A stretch of DNA of 53,881 bases from Planctomycetaceae bacterium (GTDB lineage: Bacteria; Planctomycetota; Planctomycetia; Planctomycetales; Planctomycetaceae), in contig JAQWSQ010000194.1 in assembly GCA_029243145.1 (NCBI GenBank), positions 1 through 53,881 on the forward strand, read 5' to 3'. The notes under the pieces were generated by a model. That model ran no database searches, was not told where the DNA came from, and saw nothing but the letters and a program-made list of their open reading frames with translations. Position numbers and translations under genes: made by a program. Shown in pieces: positions 44,381 to 52,617 of the stretch (its first letter is position 1; each line of letters begins with the position of its first letter).

Positions 44381-45964
44381 TTATTCCGACGCTTCGATCA
44401 CTACAACCGGATTTCTACGCACGTTCGGCATAAGTTGTTTTTGCTTCGCTCCAGGATGACGACCAAAGAATAGAATCACGGCAATCAGAGTCGCTATTTG
44501 AAAGGCCAAGCAGAACCAGACGTTCATGCCATACCCAATCGGTAAACAGCCCAGAAATAGTGATGTCCCTCCCACGGTTAATGCGTAGGGGAATTGCGTC
44601 GAGACGTGTTTGATGTGATCACATTGAGACGCCGCGGAAGAAAGAACCGTTGTGTCGGAAATGGGCGAACAATGATCTCCAAAGATCGCACCCGCCAACA
44701 CCGAACCGATTGTTCCGAGCAACACGGGGTCGTGAACTCCTCCCGTATCACTCCCCAACAGTTTCCAACTCATCGAGGTGAAGACCGGGATGAGAAGCGT
44801 CATGGTGGCCCAGGAGCTTCCGGTTGCGAATGACACTCCTGCCGCCATCAGAAACGCAATACCCGGTAACCAGGCCGGATTGATGGTCTCTCCGATCGTC
44901 GAGACCAAGAAGCCTGCTGTATTAAGGTGAGTTTCATCACACACCGCTCCAATCATCCAAGCCATGACAAGAATGACGCAGGCGGGAATCATGCTTTTGA
45001 TGCCGTCAATCCAAGCATCCGCCGCTTGTTGAATTGAGAGAGTTCTTGTACTCACCGAGCTAAAGACAGCCACAATTGAGGCTAGGAAGGAAGCGACTAG
45101 CAAGACACTCGAAGAATTGTTCATATCATTGGAAATGCCCACGGCAACAGTCACTAACAAAACCACAAGTGGAATGATCGCATGCCGCATCAATTGGGTC
45201 TCTGTTTTGGATGTGTCAGAAACCGGTGACTGTTCTTCATCCTGAGCATTCACGGCGTCAGTTTCGGCCTCGTGCATTGGCCCGTAATCCCGCCCGGTCC
45301 AAGAGATGGCTGCGACGAAGATCAGCATGGTGACGGGATAAAAACGGTACGGAATTGTTTCGACAAACAATTGCCAACCATCGACCTCTTGGCCAATCCC
45401 TGAAAACCCCTCTTCGATTAAACCCACTTCAAAGCCGGCCCAAGTGGAAATCACGGCAAGACCGGCAACCGGGGCGGCGGTCGCATCGATCAGGAAGGCG
45501 AGTTTCTCGCGTGAGATTTTCAGTCGATCTGTGACAGGACGCATCGTGCTCCCGATCAGAATCGTATTTGCGTAGTCGTCGAAGAAGACCACTAATCCCG
45601 TCAGCCAAGTAAGTGTTTGCCCCTGCTGTCGATTTTTGATTATTTGAGCGATACGATTCACGACGGCTGCGGAGCCTCCCGAAGCCGACATCACTCCAAT
45701 CATCGCTCCGAGAAAAAGCGTGAAGAGGATGATGGTGAGATGAGAATAATCGATGGAGCCATCATCGCTAAAGCTGGCAAGTTGCTCAAGCAGATGCGTA
45801 TCAATCAGTCTCAGCAAACCGAGATCGGGACGCCCGTTTTCGAGAAGAGTTGCACCTGTCCAGATACCAGCAAATAAAGCGGGTAATACATTCCGCCACC
45901 AAACCGCCAAAATGATGGCGACCATCGGAGGGAGAAGAGAAAGGACAGACGGTTCCATGATCAT
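44381..45964 (-). CDS. NhaC-family Na+/H+ antiporter-like protein
   Basis: A 527-residue inner-membrane protein with about twelve helices of the NhaC/IT-superfamily type: GAMIGVMSASGGSAAVV near residue 95, FFDDYANTILIGSTMRPVTDR near residue 125, FATGSSWATMTLLIPV near residue 390 and GAIFGDHCSPISDTTVLSSAAS near residue 440. The last two are diagnostic. It is thought to exchange Na+ or another cation, or a metabolite, for H+; some members transport other substrates. The histidine kinase gene ends 77 bp upstream on the same strand. Confidence 0.88.
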   Translation of the reverse strand: MIMEPSVLSLLPPMVAIILAVWWRNVLPALFAGIWTGATLLENGRPDLGLLRLIDTHLLEQLASFSDDGSIDYSHLTIILFTLFLGAMIGVMSASGGSAAVVNRIAQIIKNRQQGQTLTWLTGLVVFFDDYANTILIGSTMRPVTDRLKISREKLAFLIDATAAPVAGLAVISTWAGFEVGLIEEGFSGIGQEVDGWQLFVETIPYRFYPVTMLIFVAAISWTGRDYGPMHEAETDAVNAQDEEQSPVSDTSKTETQLMRHAIIPLVVLLVTVAVGISNDMNNSSSVLLVASFLASIVAVFSSVSTRTLSIQQAADAWIDGIKSMIPACVILVMAWMIGAVCDETHLNTAGFLVSTIGETINPAWLPGIAFLMAAGVSFATGSSWATMTLLIPVFTSMSWKLLGSDTGGVHDPVLLGTIGSVLAGAIFGDHCSPISDTTVLSSAASQCDHIKHVSTQFPYALTVGGTSLFLGCLPIGYGMNVWFCLAFQIATLIAVILFFGRHPGAKQKQLMPNVRRNPVVVIEASE

Positions 45965-46040
45965 TCACAACAAGGCAACGGGAAACGGTTATGTTCTCAC
46001 AATACCGAATCGAAGTGCGGCTGTCGCGGTCAAAATTCGA

Positions 46041-47189
46041 TCAAGCGACGGGCCAATAGGTTGTGATGGCCGTTTGCACCCACGGAACTGAACTCACCTC
46101 CACACTGCCGCCATGTGCTGAAACAATCCTCCAGCATTTGCACAATCCAAATCCGAGTCCACGACCCGCTTGTCGGCCAGAGTAAAAGGGATCGAACAGA
46201 TGGCGTCGATCAGACTCACTTAAACCAGGGCCATTGTCGCTTATTTCGAGACGAACGAAGCCCGCGAGCGAAGCGTCAGGAGTAGCCATATTGATCGTAA
46301 TCACACCACCCTGCCCCAATGCGTTCATGCTATTGGTGATCAGTTCGGCGATGACCGTGTTGAGTTGAGTTTCGTCGGCTGTGATCCATGATTCTTCAGG
46401 GCGGGTCAGTTTGACCTGAGTCCCCTGCTCTTTCAATGGGCTGTTCAGTTTTTCGAGAATGGTTTTGACGACCGTCCCGAGTTCACATTTGGTGAGATGG
46501 AGTGGTGGCGGTTCTGCATATTGCATCGTATCGCCAATCATCTGACTGATTCGCATCGCTTGAGCGCCGATTGTGGCTAATGATGCGCGGCGTGTTGGGT
46601 CGTTCTCTTCTTTCAAGAGTAGTTGGACTCGACCGCTAATCGCGGCCACTGGATTGTTGATCTCGTGACCCGCTCCGGCTGCAAATTCAATCAACGCATC
46701 TTGCTTGCGTCGATTGAACCAATCAACACCAATTCCGTTGGGCTGCAATTGCTCGACTTCGTGCAATTGTTTGATCAAAAGAATCGACGTGGAGAGTAAG
46801 TCGTCTGTGGGAGACTGCTCAGAGTTCCAAACGAGTCCTCCCACAATCGTACCACCTTGACTGAGCGTACGAGACTTTTGCGAGTGCGATGAAAAAATCT
46901 GCTGAGAGATGACACACCACTCATGTGAACCATCTTTTGTTTTGACTTCTTCCGAACGTATCAGGCGATATTCGGGAGCTTCTCCACGTTTGAGGTAGAC
47001 CGCCGAAAATTCGTCTCGCTGCGGCATTGCACAAAACACGGTGCATTCGGAGCTTTGCAACAACTCTCGCCAAAAGTCTGCCAAAATTGTGAGTAGCTCT
47101 CGGCGTTTCCCAACAGGCAATGCACGCTTGAAGAGTGAGAGCACATTTTCAGACTGTGATGTCGATCCGGTTGGTGATGTTGTCGACAT
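46041..47189 (-). CDS. Soluble sensor histidine kinase
   Basis: A 382-residue kinase without transmembrane segments. The first 160 or so residues are a possible sensor region of unknown fold. The DHp box is GAGHEINNPVAAISGR near residue 180, whose His is followed by Glu-Ile-Asn-Asn-Pro; the HATPase_c domain has NELITNSMNALGQGG, ISDNGPGLSESDRRH and GRGLGFGLCKCW. It probably phosphorylates the receiver protein encoded 76 bp upstream on the same strand. The signal is unknown. Confidence 0.88.
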   Translation of the reverse strand: MSTTSPTGSTSQSENVLSLFKRALPVGKRRELLTILADFWRELLQSSECTVFCAMPQRDEFSAVYLKRGEAPEYRLIRSEEVKTKDGSHEWCVISQQIFSSHSQKSRTLSQGGTIVGGLVWNSEQSPTDDLLSTSILLIKQLHEVEQLQPNGIGVDWFNRRKQDALIEFAAGAGHEINNPVAAISGRVQLLLKEENDPTRRASLATIGAQAMRISQMIGDTMQYAEPPPLHLTKCELGTVVKTILEKLNSPLKEQGTQVKLTRPEESWITADETQLNTVIAELITNSMNALGQGGVITINMATPDASLAGFVRLEISDNGPGLSESDRRHLFDPFYSGRQAGRGLGFGLCKCWRIVSAHGGSVEVSSVPWVQTAITTYWPVA

Positions 47190-47265
47190 GGTTGACCACT
47201 CCCGCTGGCCGAGAGCGAGTCATGCTCGCTCTTTTCGGCCAAGGTTTTCAAGTCTTCCGCAGGGT

Positions 47266-47850
47266 TCAGGAATTGGAAGCAACTGTTTCCATATCCAGTA
47301 ATTTACAGACACGTTCGATTAAGTTCTCCACTTCAAACGGCTTCTGAACAAAATCGTTGGCACCGGCTTTCTTGAGATCATCGATTTTATCGGCTTCTAC
47401 CATGCCGCTGATGCAGATGATCTGCACATCGTCGAGAGTCGAATCACTGCGAACACGTTCGCAAACATCTCGACCGTTAATATCAGGCAGCATCACGTCC
47501 AGAATCAGAATGTCGGGTTTGTATTCTTTAACCATCATGCCGGCATCGAAACCGTTATTGGCCGTGCGGACATCAAAGCGACCATCCGCATCGAGAACGT
47601 CGGTGATCAATTCGACCAACTCGACATCATCATCGACGACCAGCGCTTTGCGACGGCCACTTTCGAGAGCATCGGTAGGGATGCCGTTGTCTTTCATGAA
47701 TTTGTAAAGCACATCGCGAGGGATGCGACGAAAGCGGGATCCCGGTACGCGGAAGCCTTTGAGCTGTCCAGAATCGAAACAGCGAATGATTGTTTGCTGG
47801 CTGACCTTACAGATTTTGGCCGCCTCACCTGTTGTGAACACTGTTTTCAT
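47266..47850 (-). CDS. Response regulator with N-terminal excisionase-type HTH and C-terminal receiver
   Basis: A 194-residue protein with an unusual order. Residues 1-55 resemble the MerR/excisionase helix-turn-helix (TTGEAAKICKVSQQTIIR, then a Gly/Arg-rich wing GFRVPGSRFRRI). Residues 67-190 are a receiver: Asp pair at 73-74, phosphoacceptor Asp118 in ILDVMLPD, Ser148 and Lys170. All key receiver residues are present, so it should be phosphorylated. It is upstream of the soluble kinase gene, which is its likely partner. A GAGTC/GACTC dyad (47873-47886) lies about 22 bases before the ATG and could be an operator. Confidence 0.9.
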   Translation of the reverse strand: MKTVFTTGEAAKICKVSQQTIIRCFDSGQLKGFRVPGSRFRRIPRDVLYKFMKDNGIPTDALESGRRKALVVDDDVELVELITDVLDADGRFDVRTANNGFDAGMMVKEYKPDILILDVMLPDINGRDVCERVRSDSTLDDVQIICISGMVEADKIDDLKKAGANDFVQKPFEVENLIERVCKLLDMETVASNS

Positions 47851-48308
47851 AGCAATTATCCATCCTTAGATCGAGTCTCTCGACTCAGCCTCCTGATGAT
47901 CGATCAGCTCCATTGCCGATCCGTTAGGGTCTCAGGTTGAGAAACAGTCCCTTTTTCTCATGCCCATCACTGTTTCACGTGGTGGGCTTTGGGAAGACTG
48001 GAGAAGAGGAATTTCTCAAAAACCAGCTCTCAGTGATCCCCAAATGTTCCGCTCGACCAAGATTTGTTATCTTGCCAAGCTTCTCATATTGGCCGATTGT
48101 ATCTATTCCCTGAATTCGGTCAACACGGGTTTGCTTATAGAGAGTCTCAGGCTTACCGTACCGCCTGGCATTCATGAAACCCCTGAAACTACCGGTGTTA
48201 TGGCTCGTTTCCTGCTTACGCTTCGTGAAGCCCGTACATCGCCCAGAATGATTTACGGTCCCTTTTTTCAAAAATTGTTCCTTCGCAGAATTGAGAGAGA
48301 GGCGAGTT
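47851..48308. other. Intergenic region between the regulator gene and the metallophosphatase gene
   Basis: 458 bp with overlapping open frames on both strands. Neither frame has a ribosome binding site or a recognisable product, and neither looks like a conserved protein. The region must hold the regulator promoter. The only clear structure is the GAGTC/GACTC dyad near 47873. Confidence 0.5.
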
Positions 48309-49892
48309 TTATTCGACTCGCAACACCCGATAACCTTCTGATTTGATCCCGTCACTGTTCTCGGCTTGAACCTGAATCAGGTGCGTTCCCGATTTGAGTT
48401 TTTCCGGTAACTTGGATTTCCAGAGATGAGTCGATTTTCGCGGGCCGGGAACTGTGGACCACGGAGTCTTACCAAGCGATTCCTGGAGCTTGTGGACTCG
48501 AATATAGTTCGGGTCATTCTCAAAGACCTTCTCCATTGGAAGCCACGGCGATTCTTCATTCATGCGGAACTGAACGATTGATTTATCGTTGGCATTGAAG
48601 ACATTCGCATACAAATCTGTTTGTCCTGACTCATCAGTCGTGACGACTTCGGGACATTGGACGAGCATTTGATAATCTTTGGAACGACCCGCGGCGAAGA
48701 ATTCGAGGCTGTAATCCGTGCCGTCAAACGACATGATCGAATAACCGTTCGGAGCACCATCAGCCATTAACGTTTGAGGAATGCCACGTTCGTCGAGTGG
48801 CCCTCGCCACCAACTACCGCTGACCGTGACGTTCACGATATGATGATGGGGGACTGGGCCTTCCCAGCCATTCTCTTTGGTGAGAAACAAGTGCTGATGG
48901 ACATGCCGATGAGCTGAGATCGAAACGCAGAACGGACGTTGTTCGATCATACGGAACAACTCGACACGGTCACCAACTTCGTCCAGGGGAATGTGCATCA
49001 TCAACACCACGAGCTGATCTTTAGGGATCAAGGCTAAGTCGTTTTTGATGAACTCCATCTGTTCAGGGCCGAACCCTCCGCGATACGATCCTTTTCCTCC
49101 GGGCTGTTTGTGTTCCCAGAGAATATCGTCCAAAACCAGGAAGTGGACGCTTCCATAGTCGAACGAATAATAAGCGGGACCAAACGCACGTTCGAACGTT
49201 TCGTCGCTGGTGTGATCATGCTTGGCGTCTTTATTGATGTCGTGGTTCCCGATCAGGTTGTACCACGGAATTCCCAGTAGCGCGATGGATCGTGCCTGAG
49301 GCTCGAACAGATCCAGATTGTCGAATGTAATGTCACCCAGCGTTACTCCAAACGAAGCGTCCGTTCCAATCAATTCCTCGATCACGTCGTGTGACATGTA
49401 ATCGACTTCCTGCTGATCACGAGGTTGTGGATCGCCGAACAGAATTGCTTTGAATGTGTCGGGTTCCTCTTGAGGATAAAGTGGGAAATCGACTGACTGT
49501 GGTAACGGACCCGTTGGCTCGACGCCCTTGTATTTCGATTCCGGGGAACCATTTGGCTTATGGATGTAATAAAACCGGGGGAGTTGAGTTTTGCTGATGG
49601 GTGTCCGCCATGCACGTGGTTTAATCACAAACAGAATTTCATCGTTGTCGACAGGAAGCTCGTAGAACCCCTTGGCATCGGTTTTGACAATCTGTTTGCC
49701 GTTGGAGACCTTGATGTTGGGCAAGCCCGGTTCTCCGGCATCTTTTTTGTGATTCTCGTTTTTGTCGTGGTAGACAAACCCCTTGGCCGTGGAGGGCGTG
49801 TCAAACTGAGTTGCTGAATCAGACGGGATCAGTCCCCAAGTCAGAAAGAGTGCAGTGGCAGAAAAAGCGAGGAAGAGTGAGGTGGGTTTCAT
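48309..49892 (-). CDS. Secreted metallophosphoesterase with N- and C-terminal beta domains
   Basis: A 527-residue exported protein: signal peptide MKPTSLFLAFSATALFL, then a beta domain of the SdrD-B-like type (GFVYHDKNENHKKDAGEPGL, DAKGFYELPV) at about 30-85. The calcineurin-like domain follows, with metal-binding FGDPQPRD, TLGDITFDN, GNHDIN and a late SAHRHVHQH. The C-terminal 180 residues are another beta domain (MetallophosC type). It probably hydrolyses phosphate esters outside the cytoplasm. I chose the ATG at 49892 because the signal peptide starts there; the frame extends 25 codons upstream. Confidence 0.88.
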   Translation of the reverse strand: MKPTSLFLAFSATALFLTWGLIPSDSATQFDTPSTAKGFVYHDKNENHKKDAGEPGLPNIKVSNGKQIVKTDAKGFYELPVDNDEILFVIKPRAWRTPISKTQLPRFYYIHKPNGSPESKYKGVEPTGPLPQSVDFPLYPQEEPDTFKAILFGDPQPRDQQEVDYMSHDVIEELIGTDASFGVTLGDITFDNLDLFEPQARSIALLGIPWYNLIGNHDINKDAKHDHTSDETFERAFGPAYYSFDYGSVHFLVLDDILWEHKQPGGKGSYRGGFGPEQMEFIKNDLALIPKDQLVVLMMHIPLDEVGDRVELFRMIEQRPFCVSISAHRHVHQHLFLTKENGWEGPVPHHHIVNVTVSGSWWRGPLDERGIPQTLMADGAPNGYSIMSFDGTDYSLEFFAAGRSKDYQMLVQCPEVVTTDESGQTDLYANVFNANDKSIVQFRMNEESPWLPMEKVFENDPNYIRVHKLQESLGKTPWSTVPGPRKSTHLWKSKLPEKLKSGTHLIQVQAENSDGIKSEGYRVLRVE

Positions 49893-50062
49893 CAGCAGTA
49901 TGGTCCTTGGCTCAAGGTGGCATTCATTTGATCCCAGCATAAGGGCGTTTGATGAAAGAATAAACAACGTAATGTGAGAAGTTCGTGGGTTTTTGATGAT
50001 GTCGAAAGTTTCCGTAGTAGTCCATTGGCGATCAAATAGAAAACTTTCAGAGAGAACGACTA

Positions 50063-50683
50063 CTATTTGAGCGTCTGTTTCATCAATTCCGCAATCTCAA
50101 GATCGTTTGGAGCGGAAGAGGCTTCTAATCCCTCGATAATTTTACGGCGTCGGTCGGCATCGTGATTTTGATTGAGCTTCCACTTTCCTTCGATGCGATC
50201 AATGCGAATACGAAACCCGACGATGGCATGCAGGAGAGAGTCGAGAAATCCGGGTGCTGAGCCAGCGGTTGACCAAGGTGAGTCGAACGATTTCTCATAG
50301 GTTGTCACATAATCATGGACAATCTGCCGAAGCTGGTCGGGAGACGTTTCCAATTCCAGAGTGCCGTAACAATGGACGGCCACATAATTCCAGGTGGGGA
50401 CCGCTTTGTCGGAGTCGCACCAACTTGGAGAGATGTAAGCGTGCGGTCCGTGGAAAATCGTGAGAACTTCTTGCCCTCCAGCATCTTCCCATTGAGGGTT
50501 GGCTCGCGCCATGTGACCAATCAATGTTCCGTAGGGACCACTCTTTCGGTCGAGTAATAACGGTAGATGGCTTGCGCAGGGAGCTTGGTCGTGTTGCGAA
50601 ATGAGAGTCGCAAAGCTGTGAGCTTCAATGGTATCGTGCAGTTTTGCGAGATCGGATTCGTCAAAGCTGGCGGGTCGGTACAT
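50063..50683 (-). CDS. paiB: PaiB-family FMN-binding protein
   Basis: A 206-residue protein of the PaiB family, an FMN-binding split-barrel fold. MYRPASFDESDLAKLHDTIEAHSFATLIS starts it; HLPLLLDR, GHMARANPQW, IFHGPHAYISPSWC and PTWNYVAVHCYG follow in the family order. In Bacillus, PaiB is encoded with the GNAT acetyltransferase PaiA and was first described as a repressor of sporulation and protease genes; its biochemical role is unclear. Here the GNAT gene lies 23 bp upstream on the same strand, so the pair is kept. Confidence 0.88.
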   Translation of the reverse strand: MYRPASFDESDLAKLHDTIEAHSFATLISQHDQAPCASHLPLLLDRKSGPYGTLIGHMARANPQWEDAGGQEVLTIFHGPHAYISPSWCDSDKAVPTWNYVAVHCYGTLELETSPDQLRQIVHDYVTTYEKSFDSPWSTAGSAPGFLDSLLHAIVGFRIRIDRIEGKWKLNQNHDADRRRKIIEGLEASSAPNDLEIAELMKQTLK

Positions 50684-50706
50684 GTGTCGTGCCTCTGTCG
50701 TTGAGA

Positions 50707-51156
50707 TTAGTCAAGCGTATGATGATAATGAAAGTAGAGTTCATCTTTGACCCAACCGGCGTGTTCGTAAAGTGATTGGGCGGTCAAATTCTCACGGCCC
50801 GTTGCCAACACCAGCCGACACGCACCCGTTGTCATCGCAAAGTCGTCAGCAGCTTTCAGTAAGTTTTTTCCGACACTTTTCCGTCTGGCTTCCTCCGCGA
50901 CAAACAGATCGTTCAGTATCCAGATTTGTTTCATCGAGACCGACGAGAACGAGGGATACAACTGAGTGAATCCACAGGCTTCTCCGTTTCTCTTGGCCAG
51001 AAAAATCACAGACTCGCCATTTTTAAGGCGTTGAGACAGAAACGTGCGGACGCCGTCAGTGTTGGAAGGTTGGCCATAGAATTGTCGGTAGTTGTCGAAC
51101 AGAGGGACGACCACGTCCACTTGTTCGAGAGTCAGTGTTGAAACCTGAAGAGTCAT
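50707..51156 (-). CDS. GNAT-family N-acetyltransferase, PaiA-like position
   Basis: A 149-residue GNAT protein. The acetyl-CoA site is the segment LFVAEEARRKSVGKNLL near residue 85, followed by the family's AxxxYxxxGW pattern (SLYEHAGWVKDEL). The substrate is unknown; PaiA of Bacillus acetylates polyamines, but the sequence here does not prove this. It is upstream of paiB on the same strand, so the two are probably one transcription unit. Confidence 0.85.
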   Translation of the reverse strand: MTLQVSTLTLEQVDVVVPLFDNYRQFYGQPSNTDGVRTFLSQRLKNGESVIFLAKRNGEACGFTQLYPSFSSVSMKQIWILNDLFVAEEARRKSVGKNLLKAADDFAMTTGACRLVLATGRENLTAQSLYEHAGWVKDELYFHYHHTLD

Positions 51157-51368
51157 GGGGTATGTGTTTCTATGTCTGACATGAAATATGATGTCTCGAG
51201 GACCATGCGGCGGCAGGTGAGGTTCAGGCTCCGAGAGCGTTCGTTGATGATTTCAGAAAATTGCTGAGAAATCAGGAACTTCAAGAATAATTATTCGTCT
51301 CGATAGAAGATATCTGGTGATTGGACAATTAGATCATTGCTGGCATCCTCTTGGTTTGGAGGCGGGAT

Positions 51369-52538
51369 ATGACGTTTTCTCTGCGCAAAATTGCGGCATT
51401 TATGGTGATTTGTTGTCTCTCGGCGATCGCTTGGAGCGATATTCGTCCCCTGCCCGCGAATATCACAGCTTTCGATAAAAATCCGCCCTTGATACAGAGT
51501 CCTTTAAGAGCTTCCGATGATTTCCCGATCCGCGGTCGAATTACGAATACGCCCGTTCCGGCGATGTCCTTCCTCGATGAAGTGTTGACGGTGGATGCTC
51601 TAGAAAACTGTATCTTCATGACGCAACAGCATCGCCCCGCCGATAAAGCTGCCCGCTTAAAGCTCAAGCCGGATCATACCTATTCGATATCCGTCAGAGG
51701 TGAAGCCTTTCTATCAGGTCATACCAAATCAGCCGCTGATCCTTTCCCGGGAGTCACCCTGTTCTACTGCACGAATGAGGAAGACGGCTATGCGACCAAA
51801 ATGAAAATCTTGAAGCCGGGTGATGTATTAAACTTTCAGACGCCGCGAAAAAAATCAGAACACAATTTTCTGTCGGCATTCTTTATCGACTACTGGCCAG
51901 AAAGCCAGAATCGTGGAAGTTACGAGTTAATTCTACAGGCGGAACCGGTCAAGCGAATCGTTCGTGGTAAGCCATCAGCAGACGCCCATCGCATTTTGAA
52001 TGTGAACTTCGGAAAAAATCCCGACGACCTGATGTTTGATGGCATCGTAGGAGGACCGCACGATATTTGGACGTTGGTGGATGTTGGCGAGCAAGTCAAA
52101 ACCGCCATGCCATTCGCGGACGGATCGGTCTCCGATGTGAAATTGGAACTCTCCGAGAACGACGGCGAATGGGGCATCACTGATCATGTCGGTGTCTATC
52201 ATGCCTACCTGTATCACAATTGCCGTTGTGTCGATCTGTCCTTGAAAATGAGCTACCTTCCGGCGGGTGCGTATGAAGTCTATGTCTTCGCGCACGGTGA
52301 TGCGCCCGATCAAAATGCGGCGATTGAAATTCAGTCTGCTGGAACAACTTACTCCGGGAAGTCGACGCTCAATGATGGCTCTTATCGCTACCGTAGTCAT
52401 GATTACGAATCCGGCAACCAGTACGTGAAATACACGATTGTTGTGGAACCCGACTCGCCAGTCGTCATTACCAGTAAACGCGCCGGCAGTGAATACTCGA
52501 TGTTGAACGCGATTCAATTCAAACGGTTGGAGCAGTGA
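51369..52538 (+). CDS. Secreted hypothetical protein with possible carbohydrate-binding-like C-terminal fold
   Basis: A 389-residue exported protein: signal peptide MTFSLRKIAAFMVICCLSAIAWS, then two beta-rich regions. The last 180 residues (LNVNFGKNPDDLMFDG..., LPAGAYEVYVFAHGD, AIQFKRLE at the end) recall a malectin/CBM-type jelly-roll by general pattern only. The function is unknown. The ATG at 51369 has GGAGG 6 bases before it and is preferred to the upstream ATG at 51351. It is monocistronic. Confidence 0.65.
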   Translation: MTFSLRKIAAFMVICCLSAIAWSDIRPLPANITAFDKNPPLIQSPLRASDDFPIRGRITNTPVPAMSFLDEVLTVDALENCIFMTQQHRPADKAARLKLKPDHTYSISVRGEAFLSGHTKSAADPFPGVTLFYCTNEEDGYATKMKILKPGDVLNFQTPRKKSEHNFLSAFFIDYWPESQNRGSYELILQAEPVKRIVRGKPSADAHRILNVNFGKNPDDLMFDGIVGGPHDIWTLVDVGEQVKTAMPFADGSVSDVKLELSENDGEWGITDHVGVYHAYLYHNCRCVDLSLKMSYLPAGAYEVYVFAHGDAPDQNAAIEIQSAGTTYSGKSTLNDGSYRYRSHDYESGNQYVKYTIVVEPDSPVVITSKRAGSEYSMLNAIQFKRLEQ

Positions 52539-52569
52539 GCGAATGGTTTGATGTGATATTCAAAATATA

Positions 52570-52602
52570 TGCGTTTCTTCGCGTCTCAGCGCCTTTGCGT
52601 CA
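52570..52602 (-). repeat. 33-bp dispersed unit, second copy
   Basis: The reverse complement begins TGACGCAAAGG and ends AAGAAACGCA, the same length and ends as 11288-11320. It lies between a hypothetical gene and mnmG, both of which end here, so it could also act as a weak 3' structure. Confidence 0.6.
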
Positions 52603-52617
52603 AGTCAAGGCGAGTTG

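Noticed and set aside
47960-48355. Overlapping open frames on both strands between the regulator and metallophosphatase genes
   Set aside because: No ribosome binding site, no recognisable family, and they are mutually antisense; treated as intergenic.
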